Positions 12,954-24,247 are shown, counted from the stretch's first letter. The stretch: DNA of 64,000 nucleotides from an uncultured Pelagibacteraceae bacterium (GCA_902563435.1 CACEXE010000005.1:22745-86744); one strand, 5' to 3'. The notes: generated from the letters alone by a model not told the origin. Numbers and translations are program-made.

Positions 12954-14054
12954 GAGAATGTTTAAAAATAATATTAATAAAACTACAGTAAAGATGCCAT
13001 AATAAATTTTAGAGTACTTTTTGAAGTTTTGATAAATATTTTCTAATACACTTGCCTTCATAGATAAATCATTTCTATCATCCGATTGTGTTGTAAATCC
13101 CTTATTTCTTCCAATTGACAAAAATTTATTTTTTCTATGGGTAAGAATTTCATCTTTATCCATTCTCTGAAAAAAATCTAAATTTTTCTTTAATGAGTCT
13201 CTTACATTATCTAAAATAAGATCTTTGTCTCTATGAGCACCACCAACAGGTTCTGGAATTATTTCATCAATTATATTTAATTTTAAAAGGTCGCTAGATG
13301 ACATTTTCATTGCAGTTGCGGCCTCTAAAGTTTTTTTTGGGTCTCTCCATAAAATAGTGGCGCATCCTTCTGGGGAAATGACTGAGTATATTGCGTTTTG
13401 AAGCATAATCACTTTATTAGATGATGCTAAAGCTATTGCACCACCAGACCCACCTTCACCAATTATAATTGCTATTGTGGGTACCGTTAATTTCATTGAG
13501 CATTCAATAGATTTTGCTATTGCTTCAGCTTGACCTCTTTCCTCTGCGCCAACACCTGGATACGCACCTGGAGTATCTACAATAGAAATAATTGGAATTT
13601 TAAACTTGTTAGCTAACTCCATAAGTCTAATTGTTTTTCTGTAACCCTCTGGTCTCATCATTCCAAAATTATGATCTATTCTTTTATTAAGGTCTGATCC
13701 TTTTTCTTGACCAATGACTAAAACAGATTTACCGTCGAATTTTGCAAAACCAGCAATAACAGCTTTGTCCTCACCATAATATCTATCTCCAGAAAGTTGG
13801 ATAAAATCATCAAAAAGATTTTCAACAAAAAATTTTGCTTTAGGTCTATCTTCATGACGGGCAACTAATGCTGTTTGCCATGGATCTAAGTTAGAATAAA
13901 TTTTCTCTAACTTTTCATTTATTTCTTTTTCAACTTTGCTTATTCTTGAAGTGTCGACTTCAGATAAACCTTCCTGATTATAGGGGTCTTTTAGTTTATC
14001 TAACTCCTCTTCAAGATTTTTTATATCTGTCTCAAAATTTAGGTAATTTTTCAT
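12948..14054 (-). CDS. accA: Acetyl-CoA carboxylase carboxyltransferase subunit alpha
   Basis: LDFETDI..LE start, SGDRYYGEDKAVIAG, GEGGSGGAIALA motifs. Confidence 0.95.
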   Translation of the reverse strand: MKNYLNFETDIKNLEEELDKLKDPYNQEGLSEVDTSRISKVEKEINEKLEKIYSNLDPWQTALVARHEDRPKAKFFVENLFDDFIQLSGDRYYGEDKAVIAGFAKFDGKSVLVIGQEKGSDLNKRIDHNFGMMRPEGYRKTIRLMELANKFKIPIISIVDTPGAYPGVGAEERGQAEAIAKSIECSMKLTVPTIAIIIGEGGSGGAIALASSNKVIMLQNAIYSVISPEGCATILWRDPKKTLEAATAMKMSSSDLLKLNIIDEIIPEPVGGAHRDKDLILDNVRDSLKKNLDFFQRMDKDEILTHRKNKFLSIGRNKGFTTQSDDRNDLSMKASVLENIYQNFKKYSKIYYGIFTVVLLILFLNILL

Positions 14055-14150
14055 TTAAAATATGTATTATAAACAAAAAAGGCGATAAATTGTTAAAATA
14101 AGTAATTTTGATTGCGCAAAAATGACAATTTATTATAAGATTTTCAATTT

Positions 14151-16301
14151 ATGAGAGAGCAATACATCAAAATTCACAACTTATCGGTAGCAAAAGATCT
14201 AGCTGATTTTGTCAAAAATGAGCTTTTACTGGATACTAATGTTGGTCCTGACGAGTTCTGGAAAGGTTTTGATAAAGTGGTGCATGAATTAGCACCTAAA
14301 AATAAAAAATTACTCGAAATCAGAGAAACATTACAACAAGAAATAGATCTATGGCATAAAAAAAATAGAGACCACGAGATTGACTATAATAAATATAAAA
14401 ATTTTTTGGAAGATATAGGTTATTTAAAAAAAGAAGGTGAAGATTTTAAAATAGCAACTAAAAATTTAGATGAAGAAATATCAAATATAGCAGGACCACA
14501 ATTAGTTGTTCCAATAATGAACTCTAGATATAGCTTGAATGCTGCAAATGCAAGATGGGTAAGCTTATATGACAGTCTTTATGGATCAAATATAATAGAG
14601 TCTGAAGAAAGTGGAAGTGAAAAATATGATCCTTTAAGAGGACAAGAAGTTATTAAGTACACTAGAAACTTTTTGAACAAATATTTTCCAATAAATGACC
14701 TTGACTGGAAAGATATTACTGGTTTAGCAGTAAATAATAAAAAACTTTCAATTTATAAAGAAAATAAAGAATATAATTTATCAGATTTAGAAAAGTTTAT
14801 TGGTCACAGAGGTGATGCAGCCAAACCAAATGCTATTATCTTGAAAAATAATAATCTTCATCTTGAAATAATTATTAATCCGAGAGCATTTAGTGCTGCA
14901 AGAGATGCGGCTGGTATAAGTGATATTATAATTGAGTCTGCTGTTTCAACAATTTGTGATCATGAGGATAGTGTGGCCGCAGTCGATGCTGAGGATAAAG
15001 TAACATGTTACAGAAATTGGTTAGGATTGATGAAAGGAAATTTAAAATCAATATTTGAAAAAAATGGTAAAGAATTAGAGAGAAAACTTAATCCAGATAG
15101 GAGTTACACTTCATTTAATGGTGAAAAGTTGAAACTTCACGGAAGAAGTCTTTTGCTTGTGAGGAACGTTGGACACTTAATGACAAACCCTGCAATCACT
15201 TTAAATGATGGATCAGAAGTTCCTGAGGGAATAATGGATGCTTTCATAACCTCAGCAGCTTGTATTCATGATTTAAAAAGAAAAGGTAATTCGAGAGAAG
15301 GGTCAATTTATATTGTTAAACCAAAAATGCATGGTCCAGAGGAAACAGAATTTACTAATTTAATTTTTACAAAAGTTGAAGAAGTATTAAAATTAGAAAA
15401 AAATACGATTAAGTGTGGAATTATGGACGAAGAAAGAAGAACATCTGCAAATCTTAAAGAATGTATTAGAACACTTAAAGATAGAGTATTTTTTATAAAC
15501 ACTGGATTTTTGGATAGAACTGGTGATGAGATGCATACCTCAATGGAAGCTGGGCCAATGATCAAAAAAGGAGATATGAAAGCGTCTAAATGGATTAAAA
15601 CCTATGAGGATAATAATGTAGATATAGGCTTAAAATGTGGGTTTTCAGGAGTTGCTCAAATAGGTAAAGGAATGTGGGCCATGCCGGACAAAATGAAAGA
15701 AATGATGGAACAAAAAATTGGACATGTCAATGCAGGCGCAAATTGTGCTTGGGTTCCTTCTCCAACTGCCGCTGCATTACATGTTATGCATTACCATGAA
15801 GTGAATGTTTTTGAAAAACAAAAAGCAATATTAAAAAGAGAGCCATCAAAATTATCTGATCTTCTTACTATACCAATAGCAGATCGTCCTAATTGGTCTG
15901 TTGATGAAATTAATACTGAAATTTCAAATTCTGCCCAGACAATTTTGGGTTATGTAGTAAGATGGATTGATCAAGGTATAGGTTGTTCAAAAGTTCCAGA
16001 TATAAACGATATTGGGTTAATGGAGGATAGAGCAACTTTGAGAATTTCATCACAACATATTGCTAATTGGCTTCATCATGGCTTGTGCTCGAATAGACAG
16101 GTTCTTGAAATTTTAAAAAAAATGGCAAAAGTTGTTGATAAACAGAATGAAAACGACTCTAGCTACGAAAGCATGTCACCAGAGTATGATAAATCTATTG
16201 CTTTTAAAGCAGCATGTGAATTAATCTTTCATGGAAAATCGCAGCCTTCTGGCTATACTGAGCCACTATTGCATTTAAACAGATTAATTAAAAAAAGCTA
16301 A
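14151..16301 (+). CDS. glcB: Malate synthase G
   Basis: [53 protein letters not shown] motifs; about 716 aa. Confidence 0.96.
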   Translation: MREQYIKIHNLSVAKDLADFVKNELLLDTNVGPDEFWKGFDKVVHELAPKNKKLLEIRETLQQEIDLWHKKNRDHEIDYNKYKNFLEDIGYLKKEGEDFKIATKNLDEEISNIAGPQLVVPIMNSRYSLNAANARWVSLYDSLYGSNIIESEESGSEKYDPLRGQEVIKYTRNFLNKYFPINDLDWKDITGLAVNNKKLSIYKENKEYNLSDLEKFIGHRGDAAKPNAIILKNNNLHLEIIINPRAFSAARDAAGISDIIIESAVSTICDHEDSVAAVDAEDKVTCYRNWLGLMKGNLKSIFEKNGKELERKLNPDRSYTSFNGEKLKLHGRSLLLVRNVGHLMTNPAITLNDGSEVPEGIMDAFITSAACIHDLKRKGNSREGSIYIVKPKMHGPEETEFTNLIFTKVEEVLKLEKNTIKCGIMDEERRTSANLKECIRTLKDRVFFINTGFLDRTGDEMHTSMEAGPMIKKGDMKASKWIKTYEDNNVDIGLKCGFSGVAQIGKGMWAMPDKMKEMMEQKIGHVNAGANCAWVPSPTAAALHVMHYHEVNVFEKQKAILKREPSKLSDLLTIPIADRPNWSVDEINTEISNSAQTILGYVVRWIDQGIGCSKVPDINDIGLMEDRATLRISSQHIANWLHHGLCSNRQVLEILKKMAKVVDKQNENDSSYESMSPEYDKSIAFKAACELIFHGKSQPSGYTEPLLHLNRLIKKS

Positions 16302-16913
16302 TTAAGCCTCTATCTTTTTTCTATTTTTAAATGCAGATATAAGAGTACCATCATCTAAATTTTCGATTTCTCCACCTACTGGTAAACCTTGGGCTAGTTT
16401 TGAAACTTTGACGTCAGTTTTTTTTAGACTATCTTGAATATAAAATGCAGTAGTTTGACCTTCTACAGTTGCGCTAGTTGCTAAAATTACTTCTTCAATA
16501 TCGTCTTTATTTATTCTTTCTATAAGAGAATTAATAAGCAAGTCCTCTCTATTACTATTATTATTGTTTGAGAGGGTCCCCCCTAAAATATGGAAATAAC
16601 CTTGAAAAATTGAGGAACTTTCTATTGCCCACTGATCTGAAATATTTTCTACAACACAAATTTTATTATATTTTTTTTCTACTATTTCACAATTATTGTA
16701 ACTACACTCAATTGTATTAGGTTTTAATGTTCCACAAATTTTACATCTAACAACATTTTTAAAAACTTCGCTCAAATTTTGAGCCAAAGGCTTAAGTAAT
16801 TCTTGTCGGTTATTAATCAATTTTAAAATTATTCTTTTTGCAGACTTAGGGCCTAACCCCGGTAGCTTTGAAATTAGTTTAATTAAATTATCTATTTCAG
16901 TAATATTTTGCAT
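16302..16913 (-). CDS. recR: Recombination mediator protein RecR
   Basis: LPGLGPKSAKRI, zinc finger CKICGTLKPNTIEC..., Toprim region. Confidence 0.93.
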   Translation of the reverse strand: MQNITEIDNLIKLISKLPGLGPKSAKRIILKLINNRQELLKPLAQNLSEVFKNVVRCKICGTLKPNTIECSYNNCEIVEKKYNKICVVENISDQWAIESSSIFQGYFHILGGTLSNNNNSNREDLLINSLIERINKDDIEEVILATSATVEGQTTAFYIQDSLKKTDVKVSKLAQGLPVGGEIENLDDGTLISAFKNRKKIEA

Positions 16914-16918
16914 TCAAA

Positions 16919-17236
16919 TTATAAAGGCCACTTAAATCCAGGTATTCCAAAATTTCCTGAGGCCTTAGAAATTTCCTCTGCTGTTTTTGATTTAAGTTGT
17001 GATTTTGCATTATTATGTGCAGCAGTAATAAGATCTTCTAATATTACTTTTTCTTCTTTTAAAATATTTTCACTAAGTTTAATTGAAATCATAGTGCCCT
17101 CTCCATTTAGAGTAACCTTTACATCATTTGCTCCTGAGACACCTTCAACCTCGATCTTTTTAATGTTTTCCTGGCTTTCTTTCATTTTGCTCTCAATTTC
17201 TTTTGCTTTTTCCATTAATTTTGAAAAATCTGTCAT
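16919..17236 (-). CDS. YbaB/EbfC family nucleoid-associated protein
   Basis: Size, sequence and position between recR and dnaX. Confidence 0.9.
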   Translation of the reverse strand: MTDFSKLMEKAKEIESKMKESQENIKKIEVEGVSGANDVKVTLNGEGTMISIKLSENILKEEKVILEDLITAAHNNAKSQLKSKTAEEISKASGNFGIPGFKWPL

Positions 17237-17237
17237 T

Positions 17238-18869
17238 CTAATCCTCTTTCAATTCAACATTTATTAATTCTGCATCGGGAAATGCTTCGATCACTTTTTT
17301 ATATGTTTCAGACTTTTTAACATCATCAAATATTTTTTTCTTGTCAATTTTATTTTTTTCTTTTTTTGAAATTTGTCCTTGGTTTTTTGATAGAGAGATA
17401 ATCCATCTCTTAGATGTCCATTCGTAGAGTTTGTTAGATAGATTTTTAATAAAGTCTTTGTCTAAGTTTTCATTAAAAGATATTTCTATTAAACCCTCAG
17501 AGAATGAAACTAAATTTATATTAGTTTCAAGCTCATATTTAAGCTTAGCTTCTTTTCTCTCCGTACATAGATTTATCAAACTTTCAAATGAACCTATTTT
17601 AAGTTCATTAATTACTTCATCATTATTTAAATTTGGTTCAATTTTTTCTTGTTGTGAAACATTTTTGATTTGATCTATTGTTTTACTTGTAATTTTTTTT
17701 TCAGGTTCTTTAATTAAATTATCAGGATTTTTTCCAGTAAAGCTTTCCTCAATATCTTTCTCCTTAAAACCTTTTATTCTCATTAATCTGAAAAGAAACA
17801 TTTCAACTGATAAATTTGGATTTGAAACTATGTTAATTTCCTCAATTGTATCAAGTGTAAATTGCCAAAAAAGGATAATTTCCTTTGAATCTAAATTTTC
17901 AGATATTGTGTAAAGATTACTAAAATCTTGATCATTTAAAGAAAAATTATTTCCATCCAATTTTATAAAATTAATATTTTTCAGGTAATATAAAACCTCA
18001 AGAAAATCATTCAAAAAAATTTCGGGATTTACACCAGAATCATAGATTTTTCTATACAACTCAAATACTTTCTTTTCATCACCACTAAACAGATTTTGTA
18101 ATAGTTCTATCAGAGAACTTTTATCAAAATATCCATAAATACTTTGTGCTTTATCTAGATTTAATTCCTCATCATTATGATTGGCCACAAGTCCACGATC
18201 TAACAAAGATAATGCATCTCTAACAGATCCTTCTGAAATTTTAACAATTAATTTTAAAGCTTCATCAGAAATTTTGCCGCCTTCTTTGTCTTTAACCATT
18301 TTTATATAATTAAAAAGCTCTTCAGATTTCACTCTAGAGAGATCAAAACGTTGACACCTCGATATTACTGTTACAGGAATTTTTTTGATTTCGGTTGTTG
18401 CAAAAATAAATTTTAAATATTTTGGTGGTTCCTCTAATGTTTTTAAAAGCGCATTAAATGCTTGTTTACTTAACATATGAACTTCATCAATAATAAATAT
18501 TTTATATTTAGCAGTTGTTGGTCCATATCTTGAGAATTCAATAAGCTCTCTTACGTCGTCAACGCCTGTTTTGCTTGCAGCATCCATTTCCAAAACATCA
18601 ATATGATTTGAATTTGTAATTGCATCACAGTTACTACATTTTTTCTTACACATGTTTTCAATTCCATGCTCACAATTTAATGACTTTGCAACTATTCTTG
18701 CGAAAGTTGTTTTTCCTACTCCCCTTATACCTGTAAACAAGAACGCGTTAGGTGACTTGTCTGAAATTATTGAATTTTTAATTGTTTCAGCAATAATCTC
18801 TTGGCCAATTAAATCCTCAAATACTTGAGGTCTGTATTTTAAAGCTAGTACTTTCGAATTTTCTGTCAT
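17238..18869 (-). CDS. dnaX: DNA polymerase III subunit gamma/tau (start taken as MTENSKV, downstream of the longest ORF start)
   Basis: ALKYRPQVFEDLIGQE, GIRGVGKTTFARI, IDEVHMLSKQAFNALLKTLEEPP. Confidence 0.95.
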   Translation of the reverse strand: MTENSKVLALKYRPQVFEDLIGQEIIAETIKNSIISDKSPNAFLFTGIRGVGKTTFARIVAKSLNCEHGIENMCKKKCSNCDAITNSNHIDVLEMDAASKTGVDDVRELIEFSRYGPTTAKYKIFIIDEVHMLSKQAFNALLKTLEEPPKYLKFIFATTEIKKIPVTVISRCQRFDLSRVKSEELFNYIKMVKDKEGGKISDEALKLIVKISEGSVRDALSLLDRGLVANHNDEELNLDKAQSIYGYFDKSSLIELLQNLFSGDEKKVFELYRKIYDSGVNPEIFLNDFLEVLYYLKNINFIKLDGNNFSLNDQDFSNLYTISENLDSKEIILFWQFTLDTIEEINIVSNPNLSVEMFLFRLMRIKGFKEKDIEESFTGKNPDNLIKEPEKKITSKTIDQIKNVSQQEKIEPNLNNDEVINELKIGSFESLINLCTERKEAKLKYELETNINLVSFSEGLIEISFNENLDKDFIKNLSNKLYEWTSKRWIISLSKNQGQISKKEKNKIDKKKIFDDVKKSETYKKVIEAFPDAELINVELKED

Positions 18870-18875
18870 TTTAAA

Positions 18876-18962
18876 GGAGACCAACCAACCTGGAAAATAC
18901 TCACTACCCTTGCTATCTTTCGATCCTGGGGGATTTGTGGTAACACCACCTGATTGGCCTCC
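18876..18962 (-). ncRNA. ffs: Bacterial small SRP RNA (4.5S RNA)
   Basis: Reverse complement GGAGGCCAATCAGG...CCCCCAGGATCGAAAGATAGCAAGGGTAGTGAG...CCTGGTTGGTTGGTCTCC: terminal complementarity and an alphaproteobacterial SRP RNA-like apical domain; directly upstream of dnaX. Confidence 0.88.
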
Positions 18963-19011
18963 AACTTTATTATATCAATAAAAAATTCTATTCTACAAGA
19001 AAGTTATAAAT

Positions 19012-19839
19012 TTATTTTTGTCTAAATTTGTCAGATTTATAAACACCTAGAACGTGCATATCGTGGCAATGCAGACCTAATTCCTCAAGTGAGTTTTTGA
19101 TTTTAGGAGATTCTATATGTCCATCTATATCACATAGAAAAAAATATGAGGAAAATGAGTTCTTTTCAGGAAAACTTTGAAGTTTACTCATATTAACTCC
19201 GTTTATTGCAAATCCTGATAGTGCAGAGTAAAGAGCAGCGGGTTTACTTTTCAACTTAAATAATATTGATGTTATATGATTATCATTTGAAAAATCTGGC
19301 TGAAAAATATCTTTACCAAGTAATAAAAATCTAGTCACGTTATCTTTATCATCTTGGACATTTTCTTGTAGAATTTTAAGACCATATATTTCTGCACTAA
19401 GACTAGAAGCTATAGCAGCTTTAGATTTATCTTTAGTTTCTGAAACAAATTTTGCTGAACCAGCTGTATCTGCTCTTACATTTTCTATGAATTTTTTTTT
19501 CTTAATAAAACTTGAGGATTGGCTTAATGCTTGTGCGTGTGAGTAAACATCTTTTATGTCCTCTATTTTCGAATCTTTTAATCCTAATAGATTATGATTA
19601 ATTGGAAAAAAATGCTCTGCATAAATATTTAGTCTGTATTTAAAGATTAAATACTCGACACCAATATTTCCAGTTGTTTTATTTGACTCTGGAATTAAAG
19701 ATTTTATTGAATTATCTACACTAGACCTTTCAAAGCATTCATCAAATGTTTTGCAGGGTATTGTTTCACTCTCTGGATACATTTTTTTAGCACAACTTTC
19801 GCTGTAACTTCCTGCAACACCTTGATAAGCAATTTTCAT
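19012..19839 (-). CDS. pheA: Prephenate dehydratase
   Basis: YQGVAGSYSE start, DNVTRFLLLG, ACT domain. Confidence 0.92.
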   Translation of the reverse strand: MKIAYQGVAGSYSESCAKKMYPESETIPCKTFDECFERSSVDNSIKSLIPESNKTTGNIGVEYLIFKYRLNIYAEHFFPINHNLLGLKDSKIEDIKDVYSHAQALSQSSSFIKKKKFIENVRADTAGSAKFVSETKDKSKAAIASSLSAEIYGLKILQENVQDDKDNVTRFLLLGKDIFQPDFSNDNHITSILFKLKSKPAALYSALSGFAINGVNMSKLQSFPEKNSFSSYFFLCDIDGHIESPKIKNSLEELGLHCHDMHVLGVYKSDKFRQK

Positions 19840-19842
19840 AAT

Positions 19843-20580
19843 TTAATTTTTATATTCCATAATTTTTTTTATTTCTAGATAATCTTCGTCTGTATCTACA
19901 CCGATTGGTTTGGTTTTTGCTAATCCAACGTCTATTTCAATATTGTTATCCATAAGTCTTAATTGTTCTAGTTTTTGTGATTTTTCATTCTGAGTTTGCT
20001 CTAATTGAACAAACTTTTCTAAATATGAAACATTATAAATATAGATTCCAATATGGTGGTAAATATTTTTTTGGGTATTTTTAATTTCTCTGGTGAATGA
20101 TGTTGCTGTTGATAAATTGTTTTGATTAAGTTCCTCTTTTGTGGTTACTTTTACAATATTTTTATTTAAGAAATGTTTTTCGTCTTCAATTTGACAAGCT
20201 AATGTTGAAATTTTAGATTTTTTTTCAATAGTTTTTTTGAGGAGATTTTTAACATCCTCAATATCAAGCATTGGTTCATCTCCTTGAAGATTTATTACAT
20301 ATTCAATATTGTCATCTCTTAACTCTTGATAAGCCTCAAAAATTCTGTCAGTTCCAGTTTTATGATCTTTTTTGGTTAAAATACATTTTCCTCCAAGCTT
20401 AGTGACCTCTTCAAATATTTCTTTATCACTTGTTGCAACATAACTTTCTCCAATAAGAGATGATTTTGCAATTTTGTAAACATGATTGATAATTGAAATA
20501 TTATTGATTTTTAATAAAGGTTTATTTGGTAACCTTGTTGCAGCCAATCTTGAAGGGATTAAAATTACTGTATTGCTCAT
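19843..20580 (-). CDS. kdsB: 3-deoxy-manno-octulosonate cytidylyltransferase
   Basis: ILIPSRLAATRLPNKPL, NLQGDEPML motifs. Confidence 0.94.
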   Translation of the reverse strand: MSNTVILIPSRLAATRLPNKPLLKINNISIINHVYKIAKSSLIGESYVATSDKEIFEEVTKLGGKCILTKKDHKTGTDRIFEAYQELRDDNIEYVINLQGDEPMLDIEDVKNLLKKTIEKKSKISTLACQIEDEKHFLNKNIVKVTTKEELNQNNLSTATSFTREIKNTQKNIYHHIGIYIYNVSYLEKFVQLEQTQNEKSQKLEQLRLMDNNIEIDVGLAKTKPIGVDTDEDYLEIKKIMEYKN

Positions 20581-20676
20581 AAACTAAGTATTATGCGTCT
20601 TTGAGACGCAATAATTAAATTTAAATTTAGTTTTTTTTTTGTTTAACATGTTATACGAGGATAATAATTAAAAATC

Positions 20677-21207
20677 ATGGACTCATTTGAAATTAATAAA
20701 ATTATAGCAGCCATAGTAGTAATTTTTGTTGTTATATTTGGAATAACTAAAATTTCAGACATTATCTATTACGTAGAGAAGCCAAGTCAGTCAGCTTATA
20801 AAGTTGAATTTGCTGAAACAGATAGTACCAAAGCTTCCGCATCAGTTGAAGCAGTTGATATATCTGCTCTATTAGCCATGGGAAGTGTTGATCATGGAAA
20901 GAAGGTCTTTAAGAAATGTAGTGCATGTCATTCGATTAAAAAAGGCGGAAGAAACAATATTGGCCCAGCACTTTATAATGTACTAGGTAGAAATATGGGT
21001 GCTCTGGAAGATTACAAATATTCAAAAGCATTGATAGCATTTGGAAAGGATTGGACTTTTCAAGAGATGAATAGTTTTTTAATAAAACCTGCTTCATATA
21101 TAAAGGGTACCAAGATGGCTTTCGCTGGATTAAAAAAAGAGAAAGATAGAGCTTCAGTAATTCTATATATGAATGCTAATGCTGATAGTCCTTTACAACT
21201 ACCTTAG
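20677..21207 (+). CDS. Membrane-anchored class I cytochrome c (c552/CycM-like)
   Basis: N-terminal TM helix, heme motif CSACH, distal Met region KMAFAGL. Confidence 0.9.
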   Translation: MDSFEINKIIAAIVVIFVVIFGITKISDIIYYVEKPSQSAYKVEFAETDSTKASASVEAVDISALLAMGSVDHGKKVFKKCSACHSIKKGGRNNIGPALYNVLGRNMGALEDYKYSKALIAFGKDWTFQEMNSFLIKPASYIKGTKMAFAGLKKEKDRASVILYMNANADSPLQLP

Positions 21208-22131
21208 TTTGCCAAAACAATATAATAAAATACTCTTTTGAACATAAACTCTGTTTAGAGCTTGTTGCCATACTCTAGATTGTTTACCAAGAAACACTTC
21301 TTCTGTTACTTCATTTCCTCTAGGTAGACAATGCAGAAATATTGCATCTTTCTTGGCTAATTTCATAGTTTTTTTATCTACTTTAAAATTTTTAAATGAT
21401 TTAAGTTTCTTTTTCTTATTTACATTATCGTTTAAAGAAATGATTTTGTCTGTCATTACAACATCAGAGTTTTTAACAGCTATTTCTTTTTTATTAAAAA
21501 TTTTTATTTTTCCTTTTTGTTTTTTTATTAAAGAAATAAGCATTTTATTTGGCTGATAGCTTTTAGGGCATGCAATATTTAGAGAAACAGAGAATTTTAT
21601 ACAAGCTTCTATTAAACTATTCATCATATTGTTATTAGCATCTCCTATCCAACATAGTTTTAATTTTGAAATACTTTTCTTTTTAATTTCTTGAATTGTA
21701 AAAATATCTGATAAAACTTGAGTGGGATGTGAAGATGGGCTTAATCCATTTATTATTGGTATACTCGAAAATTTTTTGAATTGATCTAATTTTTTGTCCG
21801 AGTCTGTTCTCAACATAAAAGCATTACCATAAGTTGATAAAATTTTAGATGTATCTGCTATACTTTCACTACCAATACCTAGGTGCAATTCCTCTGGTCT
21901 TAATGTCAAAGATCCTCCACCTAATTGTTTAATAGCCAAATAAAAACTTAATCTAGTTCTTAAGCTAGATTTTTCAAACATCTGTAAAAGAATTTTACCC
22001 TTTAAAGGTGAGTCTTTGTCTGGATCAAGGGTATTTAATTTTTTTCTTTTTGATTTTCTATTTTTTGCATCAGAAATAATTTTTTTTAAATCTCTTGTAG
22101 GAATATCTCTAATATGAAGAAAGTTTTTCAT
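21199..22131 (-). CDS. argF: Ornithine carbamoyltransferase
   Basis: FEKSSLRTRLSFYLAIKQLGG, HPTQVLSDIFTI, HCLPR motifs. Confidence 0.94.
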   Translation of the reverse strand: MKNFLHIRDIPTRDLKKIISDAKNRKSKRKKLNTLDPDKDSPLKGKILLQMFEKSSLRTRLSFYLAIKQLGGGSLTLRPEELHLGIGSESIADTSKILSTYGNAFMLRTDSDKKLDQFKKFSSIPIINGLSPSSHPTQVLSDIFTIQEIKKKSISKLKLCWIGDANNNMMNSLIEACIKFSVSLNIACPKSYQPNKMLISLIKKQKGKIKIFNKKEIAVKNSDVVMTDKIISLNDNVNKKKKLKSFKNFKVDKKTMKLAKKDAIFLHCLPRGNEVTEEVFLGKQSRVWQQALNRVYVQKSILLYCFGKLR

Positions 22132-23339
22132 TATTTTTTATATCCTTCACAAACTTTATTGATAATTTTTAAAGCTATATTTATTTCATTTTTACTAACA
22201 TTTAATGGAGGCAAAATTCTTATAACATTTTCAGCTGCTCTAATTGTTAGTAGTTTATTTTTCAGTAAACTTTGTATGAATTTTGTCTGGTCATGATGTA
22301 ATTGTATTCCCAGAATTAATCCTACTCCTCTTATTTCTTTAATAATATTTGGAAATTTATTTTTAATTTTATTTAATTCAGAAATAAAATATTTTGAATT
22401 ACTTTTAACTTTTAAAAGAAAGTCTTTCTTAAAAATTTCATCCATTACAGCATTACCAACTGACATTGCTAAAGGGTTTCCTCCAAAAGTAGATCCATGT
22501 GTGCCTGGAACCATAGCCTTAGAAACTTTTTTTGTCATTAACACTGCACCAATTGGAAACCCACCTCCAATTCCTTTTGCTATTGGAACTATATCTGGTT
22601 TTATATTTGCATATTCATATGAAAAAAACTTACCTGATCTCCCAATTCCACACTGAACTTCATCTAAAATAAGAAGAATTTTTTTTTGATTACAAATCAT
22701 TCTCAATTCTTTGAGACACCATGAGGGTATGACTTTAATACCTCCCTCGCCCATTATCGGCTCAATCATGATAGCAGCAGTTTTACTTGTAATTTTTCTT
22801 TTTAGTTCCTTGTGGTTCCCAAATTTAAAATGATCAAATCCGCCCACTTTTGGTCCAAATCCCTCTAACATTTTTTTAGATCCACTTGCGTTTATTGCTG
22901 CAATAGTTCTTCCATGAAAAGAATTTTTAATACAAAGAATTCTATTCTTTTTTGGTTTGCCCAGAGAATAAAAATATCTTCTAGCAACTTTTATGGCAGC
23001 TTCTGTAGCTTCTGCACCACTATTTTGGAAAATGACAGCATTTGCAAACGTTCTCTTTGTTAATTTTTTAGCTAATTCCTCTCCTTCAGGAATTATGAAA
23101 GAGTTAGAAACATGCCAAAGCTTTTTTGATTGTTTATTTATTGCTTTCACTAAATTTGGGTTTGCATGACCTAAAGAATTAACAGCAATTCCTTGAACAA
23201 AATCTAAAAACTTTATTCCTCTCTTTGTATATAAATATGATCCTTTCCCTTTTTCAAAAGATAAGTTTCTTCTTTTATAATTTTTAGCTAAGGAACTCAT
23301 GTTTTTATTATGATTTAATTTTATAACCTTTGTGTACAA
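22131..23339 (-). CDS. argD: Acetylornithine/succinyldiaminopimelate aminotransferase
   Basis: FQNSGAEATEAAIKVAR, SFHGRT, LDEVQCGIGRSGKFF motifs; adjacent to argF. Likely start at MSSLAKNYKRRN. Confidence 0.93.
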   Translation of the reverse strand: MYTKVIKLNHNKNMSSLAKNYKRRNLSFEKGKGSYLYTKRGIKFLDFVQGIAVNSLGHANPNLVKAINKQSKKLWHVSNSFIIPEGEELAKKLTKRTFANAVIFQNSGAEATEAAIKVARRYFYSLGKPKKNRILCIKNSFHGRTIAAINASGSKKMLEGFGPKVGGFDHFKFGNHKELKRKITSKTAAIMIEPIMGEGGIKVIPSWCLKELRMICNQKKILLILDEVQCGIGRSGKFFSYEYANIKPDIVPIAKGIGGGFPIGAVLMTKKVSKAMVPGTHGSTFGGNPLAMSVGNAVMDEIFKKDFLLKVKSNSKYFISELNKIKNKFPNIIKEIRGVGLILGIQLHHDQTKFIQSLLKNKLLTIRAAENVIRILPPLNVSKNEINIALKIINKVCEGYKK

Positions 23340-24120
23340 GCAAGTATGCGAAATAAGTAATAACCAAACTTAAAAAAGTTAGCAATGTAATTCCGAATGT
23401 AACCGATCCATCTAATTGACCAATAAATGAATATCTAAAACCATCTATCATATGAAAAAAAGGATTATAATTACTTAGGATTTTTAAAAAATTTGGCAGC
23501 TTATCAATGCTATAAAAAGTTCCACTCAAAAAACTTAAGGGAACGATTATAAAATTAGTAACAGTACTCATTTGATCAAATTTATCTGCATATAAACCAA
23601 CTATTATTCCAAGTGACCCCATGACTAATCCACCTAAAAATAAAAAAATAAACCATAAAATAAAATTCTGTATTGATAGATCTATAAAAAAAATAAATAT
23701 TAATGTTGAGGCAGATGCAATTAACAAACCTCTTGCTGCAGAAGCAAGTGTTATTGCAAATACTACTTCTGATGATGATAGTGGGCTATGGACAACATCA
23801 GTAATTGTACCCATCATCTTTCCCATCATTAATGATGAGCTAGAGTGAGCAAAACTTTGTTGAATTACTTGCATCATTATTAAACCACTAGCTAAAAATT
23901 TTATATAAGGAACTCCTAATACATCTGCTCTTTGATCTCCAATAGCTAAAGAAATAACTGTTAAGAATAATATACTAGTTAATATTGGTCCAAATAAAGT
24001 TTGACCTGAAACAGTTAGAAATCTTAAAACTTCTTTTTTAAATAATGAATAAGTTCCAACCCAATTGATAAGTCCAAATCTTCTTGTGCCAATTTGATAT
24101 TTTTTCTGTAATTCAACCAT
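23308..24120 (-). CDS. ABC-2 type transporter permease
   Basis: Multiple TM segments, LSGTFYSIDKLPNFLKILSNYNPFFHMIDGFRYSFIG. Confidence 0.85.
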   Translation of the reverse strand: MVELQKKYQIGTRRFGLINWVGTYSLFKKEVLRFLTVSGQTLFGPILTSILFLTVISLAIGDQRADVLGVPYIKFLASGLIMMQVIQQSFAHSSSSLMMGKMMGTITDVVHSPLSSSEVVFAITLASAARGLLIASASTLIFIFFIDLSIQNFILWFIFLFLGGLVMGSLGIIVGLYADKFDQMSTVTNFIIVPLSFLSGTFYSIDKLPNFLKILSNYNPFFHMIDGFRYSFIGQLDGSVTFGITLLTFLSLVITYFAYLLVHKGYKIKS

Positions 24121-24247
24121 AAGTGTTTATTAATAAACTTTTTTTTCGATAATTGTTAAAAAACAAAAAAAAAAGCTTGTTATAGACTGTTAATTGTGAT
24201 CTCAAGATAGTGTTGTAAAAAAACTAAATTATACTAAATATGGTATT

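Noticed and set aside
15308-15565. ORFs antisense to clear genes (also e.g. 7438-7803, 32242-32601, 58909-59247)
   Set aside because: Antisense to strongly conserved CDSs, with hydrophobic low-complexity translations typical of AT-rich shadow ORFs.
18870-18884. Longest dnaX start (MVSFK...)
   Set aside because: It runs into the SRP RNA gene; MTENSKVLALKYRPQ at 18869 fits DnaX.
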